Source: Roseateles amylovorans (GTDB lineage: Bacteria; Pseudomonadota; Gammaproteobacteria; Burkholderiales; Burkholderiaceae_C). From it: 64,000 nucleotides of DNA. Both the position numbers and the translations under genes were made by a program. The stretch is taken from positions 1,860,001 to 1,924,000 of the forward strand of contig NZ_CP104562.2 in the NCBI RefSeq assembly GCF_025398155.2, given 5' to 3'. Positions 51,174 through 59,991 of this stretch are shown piece after piece. Below the pieces are notes generated by a model. It worked only from the letters and a program-made list of their open reading frames with translations. It did no database searches and was not told the origin of the DNA. The stretch's first letter is position 1; every line of letters begins with the position of its first letter.

Positions 51174-52208
51174 TCAGACGGGCGCACCGGCGCGCTTCTG
51201 TCCGTCAGCCTGCGCGACCTGTGTCGGACGGGCCGCATAGCGCTGCGCCAGCCAGGAGCACAGGATCAGCTGCAACTGGTGATAGAACATGATGGGCAGG
51301 ACGATCACGCCGACCGCCGGATGGGCGCCGAACAGCAGTTTGGCCATCGGCACGCCGGAGGCCAGCGTCTTCTTGGAGCCGCAGAACACGGCGGTGATCT
51401 CGTCCTCCACCGACAGTCCCATCGCCCGGGCGGCCCATCGGCTCAGCATCACCACCACCAGCAGGAACACGGCACTGCCCAGCGCGGCTTTGACCAGCAG
51501 CTCCGCGCCGTGGTCCCGCCACAGCCCGGAGGCCACCGAGTCACTGAAGGCCGACAGCACCAGCAAGATGATCACCCAGCGGTCCACCAAGGAGATCCTG
51601 GCCTTGTGACGCTGATGGAAGCTCAGCAGCAACGGTCGCAGCAATTGCCCGGCGACCAGCGGCAGCAGCAGCAATTGAGTCAGTTTCCAGACTGCTTCGC
51701 CAAACGGCAGCGTGGCGCCGCTGGTGCCGGCCATCAGCGCCACCAGCGCCGGTGTCAGCACGATCCCGAGCAGGCTGGAGGCGCTGGCATTGAAGATCGC
51801 GGCCGGCACGTTCCCCCGTGCCAGCACGGTCATGGCGACGGAGGAGGAGATCGTTGACGGCAGCGCACACAGATAGGCGAATCCCAGGGCGAGGTCGGGC
51901 GGCAACCAGCGTCCGAAGAGCGCCGTGAAGCCCCACCACAGCAGCGGAAACAGCGCATAGGTGCAGAGCTGGACCAGGAGGTGGATGCGCCATTTCAGCG
52001 CGCCGTCGCGCAAGGCGGCGGTGGACAGGCCCAGGCCGGTCAGGAAGAACACCAGCGCCACGCCCCAGTTGCTGACCACATCCAGCCGAAGCAGTCCGCC
52101 GCTGCGGCCCAGGTCCGGCCAGACGCTGGCCAAGGCCACTGCGCCGACCAGCGCCAACAAAAACCACTCCTTGCGGAGCCGTCCCCAAAGATCGACCGAT
52201 TTGCTCAT
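51174..52208 (-). CDS. Bile acid:sodium symporter-fold transporter (SBF-like, YfeH type)
   Basis: 344 residues with about ten membrane segments. WGVALVFFLTGLGLSTAALR, LCALPSTISSSVAMTVLARGN (the crossover motif), FNASASSLLGIVLTPALVAL and FCGSKKTLASGVPMAKLLF match the SBF_like subgroup (YfeH, also known as PF13593). It is an inner-membrane secondary carrier; the substrate is unknown, and true bile-acid transport is unlikely. It is transcribed toward metG with an 85-base gap, probably separately. Confidence 0.9.
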   Translation of the reverse strand: MSKSVDLWGRLRKEWFLLALVGAVALASVWPDLGRSGGLLRLDVVSNWGVALVFFLTGLGLSTAALRDGALKWRIHLLVQLCTYALFPLLWWGFTALFGRWLPPDLALGFAYLCALPSTISSSVAMTVLARGNVPAAIFNASASSLLGIVLTPALVALMAGTSGATLPFGEAVWKLTQLLLLPLVAGQLLRPLLLSFHQRHKARISLVDRWVIILLVLSAFSDSVASGLWRDHGAELLVKAALGSAVFLLVVVMLSRWAARAMGLSVEDEITAVFCGSKKTLASGVPMAKLLFGAHPAVGVIVLPIMFYHQLQLILCSWLAQRYAARPTQVAQADGQKRAGAPV

Positions 52209-53116
52209 GCGGCGACTCTAGCGGGATCACGGCGGGCGCCCTCATCTTTGTCCGCGCAGAGCGAACGGGCGAATCGGTCCGGCCGACCTGGCCGCCCGAG
52301 GGTCGCCCATCGATGGTTCACACCATTCATCGAACGTTGACGCGCCGGCCGTCCGCACAACCGAGGGACATCGTCGCGCGACCGAACGATGGAGGGTCAG
52401 CTGTGCGCCCGTCGCGCGATTTCGGTTCGAATTTCACCCGATTGAGGGGGCGCATCGACCGGCTGCCGGGGCAGCGTTCCTTCCTTTGGCAGAGGAATGA
52501 CTTCGATCTGCAGTTCAACGTCCGGCGCTAAATGCTTGATTTGCAAGGAACCGTAAAGCTATCCACTGTGCCTGTGGATAACTGTGTGGGAAACCTGCCG
52601 ACTAACTTCCTAAACCCTTGATTGACCGTGCTGCGAGGTTCCGTGCCTCATTTCCAGGCATTGGACATTGCGCTATATAAATCAACCACTTAGCGATCTG
52701 GCGGGACAACACGAAAGCGGCGTGCCCCACCTTCTGTTCGCTGGCGTCAGGAACGCGCATGTGGGGATAAGTCAAGCCCCCGATCGATGATTTTCGGCTT
52801 GACAGGCCGTTCCTGACCCCCGAAGCAGCGACCCGTCTGGGTCCCGATTCCGTCCCCATCGGGGCCCGGGGCCGCTGGTGGGCGGACCGGCTCACCTGCA
52901 AGTGGCAGTCAGTTCATCCGTTTTATTTGTCATCGTGATGACGGGACGGCTCGACCGCCTGCGGAGGTGTGCCCACCCCCAAACATGGGGGCTGTGCGGC
53001 CGTTTAATCCCGAAGCCATGGGATCGACCCTGAAAGCGAGGGCGTGGCGCACCGCTAAACTCCGCGTTTTGCAATCGCACCCACCCCACTACATGGCGCA
53101 GGTTTTGTCGGGATCG
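52209..53116. other. Long gene-free region upstream of minC
   Basis: About 900 bases, with no credible gene. The middle (52530-52800) is richer in A+T than its surroundings, with GCTATATAAAT near 52672, and includes a perfect DnaA box within an inverted repeat (52560-52581). The min promoter should lie near its right end; TAAACT at 53055-53060 is a possible -10 for minC. The rest shows nothing recognised. Confidence 0.5.
52560..52581. promoter_or_regulatory. Inverted repeat with a perfect DnaA box
   Basis: TATCCAC and GTGGATA flank a seven-base spacer. The right arm extends to TGTGGATAA (52573-52581), the exact complement of the DnaA box TTATCCACA. The left arm (CTATCCACT) matches the box at seven of nine positions. 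Either a DnaA-responsive site or a regulator operator. Confidence 0.5.
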
Positions 53117-54028
53117 ATGAGCGGACGTAGCCCGGCGGGTAAATCGCCGGATCTGTTTGAACTGAAGAGCGCCTCGCTGAGCCTGCTCGCCTTGGTGCTG
53201 AAGTCGTCCGACGTTCACGCCTTGACGCAGGCGCTGGACAGCCGTCTCGGCGAGACGCCGGACGCCTTCCACCATGACCCGCTGTTGTTGGACCTGAGCC
53301 AGCTGCCGAACGAACCTGTCGGCGATGACAAGCCGCCGTCGATTCCTGCGGTGGGTGACGATGGGCAACTCAGCCTGCATCCCGAGCCCGAGCCCGAGCC
53401 CGCGCCGGAGCCCGAGCGCCAACCGGAATCGGTCAGCAGCCCGACCAGCGATGCGGCGCGCATCGACCTGGCGGTGCTGCTGCCGCTGCTGCGCCGGTAT
53501 CGGCTTCAGCCTGTCGGCGTGATGGGGGCGAATGCGGCCGAGCTGGCGCAGGCCACCGAACTCGGGCTGGCCGAAGCGCCGGACCTGGGCCAGCCCGCAG
53601 TGCGTGCCGAGCCGCGTGTCAAAACCGTGGTGCAGCAGGTCATCAAGGAAGTGGTGGTGGAGCGTCAGGTGGAGGTTGCGGTGCCGACAGAGTCGCGCAC
53701 GGTCTTCGTCGACAAGCCGCTGCGATCCGGGCAACAGGTCTATGCCAAGGGCGCCGATCTGGTGGTGCTAGCGCTGGTCAGCCATGGGGCGGAAGTCATT
53801 GCCGACGGCAACATCCATGTCTATGCGCCCTTGCGTGGCAAGGCAATTGCCGGAGCACGCGGCAACACCAACGCCCGCATCTTCGCCACGAGCCTGGAAG
53901 CCGAACTGATCGCCATCGCCGGGATCTACCGCACCACTGAAAACCCGCTGCCCGAGGCGGTGCTGGGCAAGCCCGCGCAGGTGCGGCTGGACGGTGAAAA
54001 GCTGCTGATGGAGCCGCTGGGCACCTGA
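53117..54028 (+). CDS. minC: Septum site-determining protein MinC
   Basis: 303 residues from ATG 53117, after GGGA; ATG 53093 would add eight residues. The N-terminal FtsZ-inhibiting domain (about 8-75) is followed by a Pro/Glu-rich linker (PEPEPEPAPEPER, about 100-115). The C-terminal beta-helix (about 200-300; PLRSGQQVYAKGADLVVLALVSHGAEVIADGNIHVYAPLRGKA, ARIFATSLEAELIAIAGIY) binds MinD and FtsZ tails. With MinD at the membrane it blocks Z-rings near the poles. It is first gene of minCDE. Confidence 0.95.
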   Translation: MSGRSPAGKSPDLFELKSASLSLLALVLKSSDVHALTQALDSRLGETPDAFHHDPLLLDLSQLPNEPVGDDKPPSIPAVGDDGQLSLHPEPEPEPAPEPERQPESVSSPTSDAARIDLAVLLPLLRRYRLQPVGVMGANAAELAQATELGLAEAPDLGQPAVRAEPRVKTVVQQVIKEVVVERQVEVAVPTESRTVFVDKPLRSGQQVYAKGADLVVLALVSHGAEVIADGNIHVYAPLRGKAIAGARGNTNARIFATSLEAELIAIAGIYRTTENPLPEAVLGKPAQVRLDGEKLLMEPLGT

Positions 54029-54134
54029 GCGGCAGGCGGTGATCGTCGACCGGCATCTGGCCAGCGCGAACGGCCCCAACGAATTTGATTGAGCTGCAAC
54101 GACAGCGACCGAAACACTGAAAGGACCTCGACCC

Positions 54135-54947
54135 ATGACCAAGATCGTTGTGGTGACTTCCGGCAAAGGTGGTGTGGGCAAGACCACCACCAGTGCCAGT
54201 TTTGCCACCGGACTGGCGATGCGCGGCTACAAGACGGCCGTGATCGATTTCGACGTCGGCTTGCGCAACCTCGACCTGATCATGGGTTGCGAGCGTCGTG
54301 TCGTGTATGACCTGATCAACGTCATCAACGACGAGGTCAAACTGGGCCAGGCGCTGATCAAGGACAAGCAGCTCGACAAGCTCTTCATCCTGGCGGCCTC
54401 GCAAACCCGGGACAAGGATGCGCTCAAGCAAGAGGGCGTGGAGCGTGTGCTGGAAGAGCTCAAGGCGATGGAGTTCGACTACATCGTCTGCGACTCGCCG
54501 GCCGGCATCGAAACCGGCGCCTTGATGGCCATGCACTATGCGGATGAGGCGCTGGTGGTCACCAACCCCGAGGTGTCCTCGGTGCGCGATTCCGATCGCA
54601 TCCTGGGCATGCTCAACAGCAAGACCAAGCGCGCGATCGAAGGCAAGGAGCCGGTCAAGGAGCATCTGCTCATCACCCGCTACAACCCCAACCGGGTCGA
54701 AGGCGGCCAGATGCTCTCTCTGGAGGACATCCACGAGATTTTGCGCACGCCGCTCATCGGCGTTGTCCCTGAAAGCGAGATCGTGCTGCAGGCCTCCAAC
54801 CAGGGCCTGCCGGCGATCCACATGAAGGGCTCCGACGTGGCCGAGGCTTATGCTGATGTCGTGGCGCGTTTCCTGGGCGAAGACAAGCCGATGCGATTCA
54901 TCGAGGCGGTCAAGCCGGGCTTCTTCAAGCGTCTGTTCAGTCGCTGA
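54135..54947 (+). CDS. minD: Septum site-determining ATPase MinD
   Basis: 270 residues. The deviant Walker A SGKGGVGKTTT is at 9-19, the switch region DFDVGLRNLDLIMGCERRVVYDL follows, and Walker B is in YIVCDSPAGIE. The C-terminal amphipathic membrane-targeting helix ends in FFKRLFSR. It recruits MinC to the membrane and oscillates with MinE. It follows minC by 106 bases and precedes minE by 18. Confidence 0.97.
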   Translation: MTKIVVVTSGKGGVGKTTTSASFATGLAMRGYKTAVIDFDVGLRNLDLIMGCERRVVYDLINVINDEVKLGQALIKDKQLDKLFILAASQTRDKDALKQEGVERVLEELKAMEFDYIVCDSPAGIETGALMAMHYADEALVVTNPEVSSVRDSDRILGMLNSKTKRAIEGKEPVKEHLLITRYNPNRVEGGQMLSLEDIHEILRTPLIGVVPESEIVLQASNQGLPAIHMKGSDVAEAYADVVARFLGEDKPMRFIEAVKPGFFKRLFSR

Positions 54948-54965
54948 CCTTCACCGGGAGAGACC

Positions 54966-55229
54966 ATGGGATTCATGTCCTTCTTCCTGGGCGAAAAGAA
55001 AAGCACCGCCAGCGTTGCCAAGGAGCGCCTGCAGCTGATCCTCGCCCACGAACGCAACGGTCGCGGCGCCAGCCCCGACTACCTGCCGCAACTGCAGCGT
55101 GAGCTGCTGGCGGTCATTTCCAAGTACGTCGCCATCAATCCGGACGACATCAAGGTGCACATGGAACGTCAGGACGACCTCGAAGTGCTCGAGGTCAAGA
55201 TCGAACTGCCGGAGGGGCGCAAGCCCTGA
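54966..55229 (+). CDS. minE: Cell division topological specificity factor MinE
   Basis: 87 residues. The N-terminal membrane/MinD-binding part (MSFFLGEKKSTASVAKERLQLILAHERNG) and the C-terminal dimerisation domain (LLAVISKYVAINPDDIKVHMERQDDLEVLEVKIELPE) are both complete. It stimulates MinD ATPase, driving pole-to-pole oscillation. Last gene of minCDE, followed at once by repeats rather than a clear terminator. Confidence 0.96.
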   Translation: MGFMSFFLGEKKSTASVAKERLQLILAHERNGRGASPDYLPQLQRELLAVISKYVAINPDDIKVHMERQDDLEVLEVKIELPEGRKP

Positions 55230-55267
55230 CCCCGGCAAGGTCCCTTGGCCACGGACTTCTCTCCGTC

Positions 55268-55302
55268 CACTGACCACTGACCACTGAACACTGACCACTG
55301 AC
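55268..55302. repeat. Heptanucleotide tandem array, five copies
   Basis: CACTGAC (four) and CACTGAA (one) run without gaps, 39 bases after the minE stop. Confidence 0.88.
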
Positions 55303-55379
55303 CTCCACCGATCGGCCTGCGCATTTCAGCGCGCGGGTCGATGCAGTGGGATTCTTTGACGTGATCGGTGGTTCGAGAG

Positions 55380-56815
55380 CCGGAGAGACCGTCGGCCACG
55401 AGGGCGAATGCGGAGCGTCTGAGCCAGCGTGGTCGACGGTCTCTGCGGCTGCGCTCGTTGGGGGTCTTTCGCAAGGGAACAGAGACCGCCGACCTGCTCA
55501 GTTCAGTGCGTTGGGCCGCGAGGGCATGGGGCCTTGGCAGGGCCAAAACCCCAAGCCCTCCCGTCCTCGAACCACCCAGGACTGAGACGATTTGGGACCG
55601 AGGCATCGCGTCGGTGGGTGGCGTGGGCCTGCCTGTCGAAGGGCGCCGTGCGCTTGGGGCAAACCTCGGTGATCCGCTGAGCCGGAGAGACCGTCGGCCA
55701 CGAGGGCGAATGCGGAGCGTCTGAGCCAGCGTGGTCGACGGTCTCTGCGGCTGCGCTCGTTGGGGGTCTTTCGCAAGGGAACAGAGACCGCCGACCTGCT
55801 CAGTTCAGTGCGTTGGGCCGCGAGGGCATGGGGCCTTGGCAGGGCCAAAACCCCAAGCCCTCCCGTCCTCGAACCACCCAGGACTGAGACGATTTGGGAC
55901 CGAGGCATCGCGTCGGTGGGTGGCGTGGGCCTGCCTGTCGAAGGGCGCCGTGCGCTTGGGGCAAACCTCGGTGATCCGCTGAGCCGGAGAGACCGTCGGC
56001 CACGAGGGCGAATGCGGAGCGTCTGAGCCAGCGTGGTCGACGGTCTCTGCGGCTGCGCTCGTTGGGGGTCTTTCGCAAGGGAACAGAGACCGCCGACCTG
56101 CTCAGTTCAGTGCGTTGGGCCGCGAGGGCATGGGGCCTTGGCAGGGCCAAAACCCCAAGCCCTCCCGTCCTCGAACCACCCAGGACTGAGACGATTTGGG
56201 ACCGAGGCATCGCGTCGGTGGGTGGCGTGGGCCTGCCTGTCGAAGGGCGCCGTGCGCTTGGGGCAAACCTCGGTGATCCGCTGAGCCGGAGAGACCGTCG
56301 GCCACGAGGGCGAATGCGGAGCGTCTGAGCCAGCGTGGTCGACGGTCTCTGCGGCTGCGCTCGTTGGGGGTCTTTCGCAAGGGAACAGAGACCGCCGACC
56401 TGCTCAGTTCAGTGCGTTGGGCCGCGAGGGCATGGGGCCTTGGCAGGGCCAAAACCCCAAGCCCTCCCGTCCTCGAACCACAGAGGACTGAGACGATTTG
56501 GGACCGAGGCATCGCGTCGGTGGGTGGCGTGGGCCTGTCTGTCGAAGGGCGCCGTGCGCTTGGGGCAAACCTCGGTGATCCGCCGAGCCGGAGAGACCGT
56601 CGGCCACGAGGGCGAATGCGAAGCGTCTGAGCCAGCGTGGCCGACGGTCTCTCCGGCTGCGCTCGTTGGGGGTCTTTCGCAAGGGAATGGAGACCGCCGA
56701 CCTGCTCGGTCCGGCGCGTTGGGCCGCGAGGGCATGGGGAATTGGCAGGGCCAAAACCCCAAGCCCTCCCGTCACTCGAACCACCGAGGACTGATCGAGA
56801 TCGGCACCGAGGACA
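55380..56815. repeat. 302-base tandem repeat, five copies, with alternative hairpins
   Basis: Copies start at 55380, 55682, 55984, 56286 and 56588, an exact 302-base period. The first three are practically identical, the fourth has a few changes, and the fifth is diverged and fades out near 56815. Within each unit, arm A (GAGACCGTCGGCCACG) is complementary to arm A' (CGTGGTCGACGGTCTC), and A' is also complementary to a third arm A'' (CAGAGACCGCCGACC) about 55 bases downstream. Thus two mutually exclusive stems are possible. A further hairpin (GGGG..TTGGC-AGG-GCCAA..CCCC) follows. No coding function is credible. Confidence 0.93.
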
Positions 56816-56946
56816 TCGTCCCAGCAGCTCAATCTCGAGCGAGTAGCCCGAGGAGACCAACACCGAGCGCCTCGCCCGAGCGCCACGGCCGAACAGGTTG
56901 GCTGTCGCGAGCGCTCGGTGCGAGGCCGGGCGGTGCTGTGAGGTGC

Positions 56947-58488
56947 TTACCGCAGCTTGAAGCTGGCGACCGCGTCGACGAGCTGCGCCGACTGATCCCG
57001 GAGGCTTTCTGCGGCGGCGGCGGATTCCTCGACCAGCGCGGCATTCTGCTGGGTCATCTGGTCCAGCTGATGCACCGCCTGGCCAATCTCGCCCAGGGTC
57101 AGCGACTGGGCCGCACTGGAGGAGGAGATCTCCCCAATGATGCGCGTCACGCGCTGCACGCTTTCCACCACCTCACGCATCGTCGCGCCGGTGTCTCCCA
57201 CCAGCCGACTGCCGCCATCCACACGCTCCACCGAGGCAGAGATCAGCGACTTGATTTCCTTGGCCGCCTCCGCGCTGCGTTGCGCCAGCGAGCGCACTTC
57301 GCTCGCCACCACCGCAAAGCCGCGGCCTTGCTCGCCCGCGCGGGCCGCTTCCACCGCCGCGTTCAGCGCCAGGATGTTGGTCTGGAAGGCGATGCCGTCA
57401 ATCACGCCGATGATGTCGGAGATCTTGTTGGACGACTGCTGGATGTCGTTCATCGTGCTGATGACCTGCTCCACCATCGCACCGCCGCGACCCGCCACCT
57501 CCGACGCGGTCTGCGCCAGGGTGTCGGCCTCTCGCGCCGCCTCGGCGTTCAGCTTCACGCCTTCGCTCAGTTGGGCCATGGCGGCGCCGGTTTCTTCCAG
57601 GCTGCTGGCCGCCTGCTCGGTGCGGTTGGAGAGATCGGCATTGCCCGTGGCAATTTCACTGGAGGCATTGCGCACCTGATCGGCCGCGCTGCGCACGCCG
57701 GAGATGGTGGTCGCCAGACGGGCCTGCATCTCCAGCAGCGAACGATTGAGCGCAGCCACTTCGTCCTGGCCTTCGGCGTTGCCGCTGCGGCTCAGGTCGC
57801 CGTCGGCGATGGCCTGGCTCAGCGTCTGGGCCTGCTCCAGCGGCTCGGTGACGGAACGAGTGATCACCAGCGCAATGCCCACGCCCAGCAGGATGGCCAC
57901 GGCCATCAGCGACATCACCAGCACCCGCGTGCTCTGCGCCTCCGCTTGCGCCTCCACGCGCGCCGCCTGGAGCAGGTCGCGGGTGTGGTCGGCGAAGCGC
58001 TCGATGCTTTCCAGATACGCATTCATCGCCGGGATCAGTTCCGTGGCGGCACGGGCCTTGATGTCCTCGCCACCCGCCTTGACCTTCACCAGCGCGTCTC
58101 GCGCGTCCTGGTACTTCTTGCGCGCTTCACCGATCTGGTCGATGAGCTTGGCGCCTTCGGCTTCCTTGACGTTTTCGTCGAGCTCCTTCTGGATCTTGTC
58201 GATCCGGGCGGAGAGCTCCTTGGAGCGCGCGGTGAAGGCCTTCACGAAGGCCTCGTCGTCCATCACCAGCGCCACGATGCGGCGCTGGATGTTGCCCTCG
58301 GTCAGCCCCGCCCATTGACGGGAGATCTCCAGCACATGCATGTCGACTTCCACCAGGCGCTCGATGCGCTGATGCAGCATCGACACCCGCAGGATGCCCA
58401 CGGTCGAGGCCACGGCCATCAGCACGATCACCAGGGCGAATCCGGCCAGCACGCGACTGCGCAGTCGCCATTGGTTGAGCTTCATCAT
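56947..58488 (-). CDS. Methyl-accepting chemotaxis protein
   Basis: 513 residues from ATG 58488; AAGGA lies seven bases upstream. TM1 (about 14-33), a periplasmic four-helix-bundle ligand domain (34-190; LEISRQWAGLTEGNIQRRIVALVMDDEAFVKAF), TM2 (about 192-215) and HAMP (213-265) precede the signalling domain (DGIAFQTNILALNAAVEAARAGEQGRGFAVVASEVRSLAQR, about 360-405). It should signal to CheA/CheW; the ligand is unknown. No C-terminal NWETF-type pentapeptide is present. It is convergent with the 302-base array. No FliA promoter is found in the upstream 330 bases. Confidence 0.94.
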   Translation of the reverse strand: MMKLNQWRLRSRVLAGFALVIVLMAVASTVGILRVSMLHQRIERLVEVDMHVLEISRQWAGLTEGNIQRRIVALVMDDEAFVKAFTARSKELSARIDKIQKELDENVKEAEGAKLIDQIGEARKKYQDARDALVKVKAGGEDIKARAATELIPAMNAYLESIERFADHTRDLLQAARVEAQAEAQSTRVLVMSLMAVAILLGVGIALVITRSVTEPLEQAQTLSQAIADGDLSRSGNAEGQDEVAALNRSLLEMQARLATTISGVRSAADQVRNASSEIATGNADLSNRTEQAASSLEETGAAMAQLSEGVKLNAEAAREADTLAQTASEVAGRGGAMVEQVISTMNDIQQSSNKISDIIGVIDGIAFQTNILALNAAVEAARAGEQGRGFAVVASEVRSLAQRSAEAAKEIKSLISASVERVDGGSRLVGDTGATMREVVESVQRVTRIIGEISSSSAAQSLTLGEIGQAVHQLDQMTQQNAALVEESAAAAESLRDQSAQLVDAVASFKLR

Positions 58489-58822
58489 CTCCACATCCTT
58501 TTTTTCCCGATTGGTTTGCTTGTTTTCTTGGCTTCTTGCCGGCGGGTGCGCCAGCGATTTCAGCAAACCGACATGCTGCATCCTCAGGGTTGCTCCTGAT
58601 GCATCGAAAAGAGGGGCCTTTGTGAATTGCGACGCGAACCCAGCCCGCTGTCACGCCGTCGTCACCGGACCTGGGCGATTTCGACGGGGGCGAGGGCGAT
58701 TGGCATCGCGCGAACCGCGGTGACGGATGGTGGTTCCAGTGGGCCTGATTTCGACCGGACCACGCGCAAGAGGCCAGGTCTGGCGGCAACATGCCGAGCT
58801 CATGCCGAGGTGATGCCGAGGT
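58489..58822. other. Gene-free stretch upstream of the chemoreceptor
   Basis: Holds the promoter side of the chemoreceptor gene (leftward). At 58790-58822 three 11-base direct repeats (CATGCCGAGCT, CATGCCGAGGT, GATGCCGAGGT) end at the ferredoxin stop codon. No gene is seen. Confidence 0.5.
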
Positions 58823-59263
58823 TCAGGTCGACCCGGGCGGGCGCGGCGCCACGATCACCGGTGGGGCCGGCGGGGGCGGCAGGTCGAACAGGTTGATGGC
58901 GGCCGGCGCTTCCAGCACCAGGTCGGACCGCGCGCAGGCCACGCACGGCAGGATCCAGCCCTCCGCCTTCTCCTCGCGCGACAGACCCGGCCATTCGATG
59001 CGGTAATCGATCGTTCCCGCCGCCAGCTTGGCGATGCAGGCCCGGCAGGTGCCGTTGCGGCAGGAGTGGGGCAGCCGCAGGCCCATGTCCAGCGCCGCCA
59101 GCAGCAGTGTCTGGTCGGGCGGCGCCTCAAAGCGCCAGCCTTGGGGTCGGAGTTCGACGCTGAAGGACGCTGCGTCAGGCAGGGTCTGGCTGTCCGCGCT
59201 GCCTTCGCGTGCGTCGGTGGGGGACTGGCCTGCGACGGTGTCGATGGACGTGGGGTCGTTCAT
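58823..59263 (-). CDS. 2Fe-2S ferredoxin (plant type)
   Basis: 146 residues from ATG 59263. The cluster cysteines are present in CRNGTCRACIAKL and the final CVACA, the C-x4-C-x2-C-x(about 30)-C pattern of plant-type ferredoxins. The core begins about residue 35 (ELRPQGWRFEAPPDQTLLLAALDMGLRLPHSC). A Pro-rich tail (NLFDLPPPPAPP) follows. It probably serves an oxygenase or reductase elsewhere; no partner is adjacent. An ATG 36 bases upstream is an alternative start. Confidence 0.87.
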   Translation of the reverse strand: MNDPTSIDTVAGQSPTDAREGSADSQTLPDAASFSVELRPQGWRFEAPPDQTLLLAALDMGLRLPHSCRNGTCRACIAKLAAGTIDYRIEWPGLSREEKAEGWILPCVACARSDLVLEAPAAINLFDLPPPPAPPVIVAPRPPGST

Positions 59264-59387
59264 CCCGCCATCATGCCTGCGCGCCATCTGCCGAGACATC
59301 GATGCACCGACACGCCAATGCGTCGAGGTGTGCAGAGGTGCAAATGTGGCGACCTGGTGATCCGGCGATGTCGATCAGTCGATATGC

Positions 59388-59412
59388 CGGTGCGCCGGTG
59401 CGCCGGTGCGCC
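59388..59412. repeat. 8-base tandem repeat, three copies
   Basis: CCGGTGCG repeated three times within 40-60 bases upstream of the metallopeptidase start, in its likely promoter. Confidence 0.7.
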
Positions 59413-59448
59413 GATACGCGTCCGAGGCGATCATCGACAATCCCCGCC

Positions 59449-59991
59449 ATGAGCATGAAGTATCTGCAGGGCTATCCGGTGGCGCTGGTGGCGCAGGCCC
59501 GCACCCTGATGGACAGTGGCGAGCTGGCGCCGATGCTGGCCCGCAAGTATCCGGATCCGCATGAGATCCGCAGCGACAAGGCCCTGTTCGACTACACCCA
59601 GGCCCTCAAGCAGCGCTTCATGCGCAATGCCGATCCGCTGGCACGCGTGTGCTATGACGCCAAGCTGAAGGTGATCCAGCATGCCCTGGGCACCCACACC
59701 CGCGCCTACACGGTGCAGGGCAGCCGGCTCAAGGCGCGGCGCGAGATCCGGGTGGCCACCTTGTTCCGCGAGGCGCCTGCCGAGTTCCTGAAGATGATCG
59801 TGGTGCACGAGCTGGCCCACATCAAGCAGCCCGATCACGACAAGGCCTTCTATCAGCTCTGCCATCACATGGCGCCAGACTACGCCCAACTGGAGTTCGA
59901 TCTGCGCCTGTGGCTGTGCTGCCAAGATGCCGCAGCCGGCGAGGCGTCCGCGCTCAAGCCGGCACATCCACCGGCGGACACAGCCGCTTGA
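59449..59991 (+). CDS. YgjP-like metallopeptidase (DUF45/WLM type)
   Basis: 180 residues from ATG 59449. The zinc motif VVHELAHIKQPDHDKAFYQLCHHM has HExxH in H-E-L-A-H and the third ligand His further on, as in DUF45/YgjP proteins. Cytoplasmic, with no signal peptide. The substrate is not known. Its 3' end overlaps the convergent kinase gene by 38 bases, tail to tail. Confidence 0.87.
   Translation: MSMKYLQGYPVALVAQARTLMDSGELAPMLARKYPDPHEIRSDKALFDYTQALKQRFMRNADPLARVCYDAKLKVIQHALGTHTRAYTVQGSRLKARREIRVATLFREAPAEFLKMIVVHELAHIKQPDHDKAFYQLCHHMAPDYAQLEFDLRLWLCCQDAAAGEASALKPAHPPADTAA

Larger units (their letters stand above)
55230..56946. other. Gene-free stretch dominated by repeats
   Basis: About 1.7 kb between minE and a chemoreceptor gene (convergent). 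It consists of a heptamer array (55268-55302), about 75 bases of unique sequence, and five tandem copies of a 302-base unit. Small frames inside the units are not considered real, because the unit length is not a multiple of three. Confidence 0.8.

Noticed and set aside
52602..52901. 99-codon minus-strand frame upstream of minC
   Set aside because: No family match, no ribosome site, and it lies in a spacer with mixed base composition.
52209..53092. Replication origin in the spacer before minC
   Set aside because: Only one perfect DnaA box, no cluster, and no dnaA, dnaN, gyrB or parAB neighbourhood.
52892..53734. 280-codon minus-strand frame opposite minC
   Set aside because: Antisense to a secure minC gene; its Arg/His-rich translation shows no domain.
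55380..56815. CRISPR or IS-like explanation for the 302-base array
   Set aside because: Units are contiguous without unique spacers, far longer than CRISPR repeats, and no transposase, terminal inverted repeat or cas gene is present.
55346..56863. Frames of 83, 88 and 136 codons recurring in the 302-base repeats
   Set aside because: They recur only because the DNA repeats; the 302-base period is not a multiple of three, starts vary between frames, and no protein family is recognisable.
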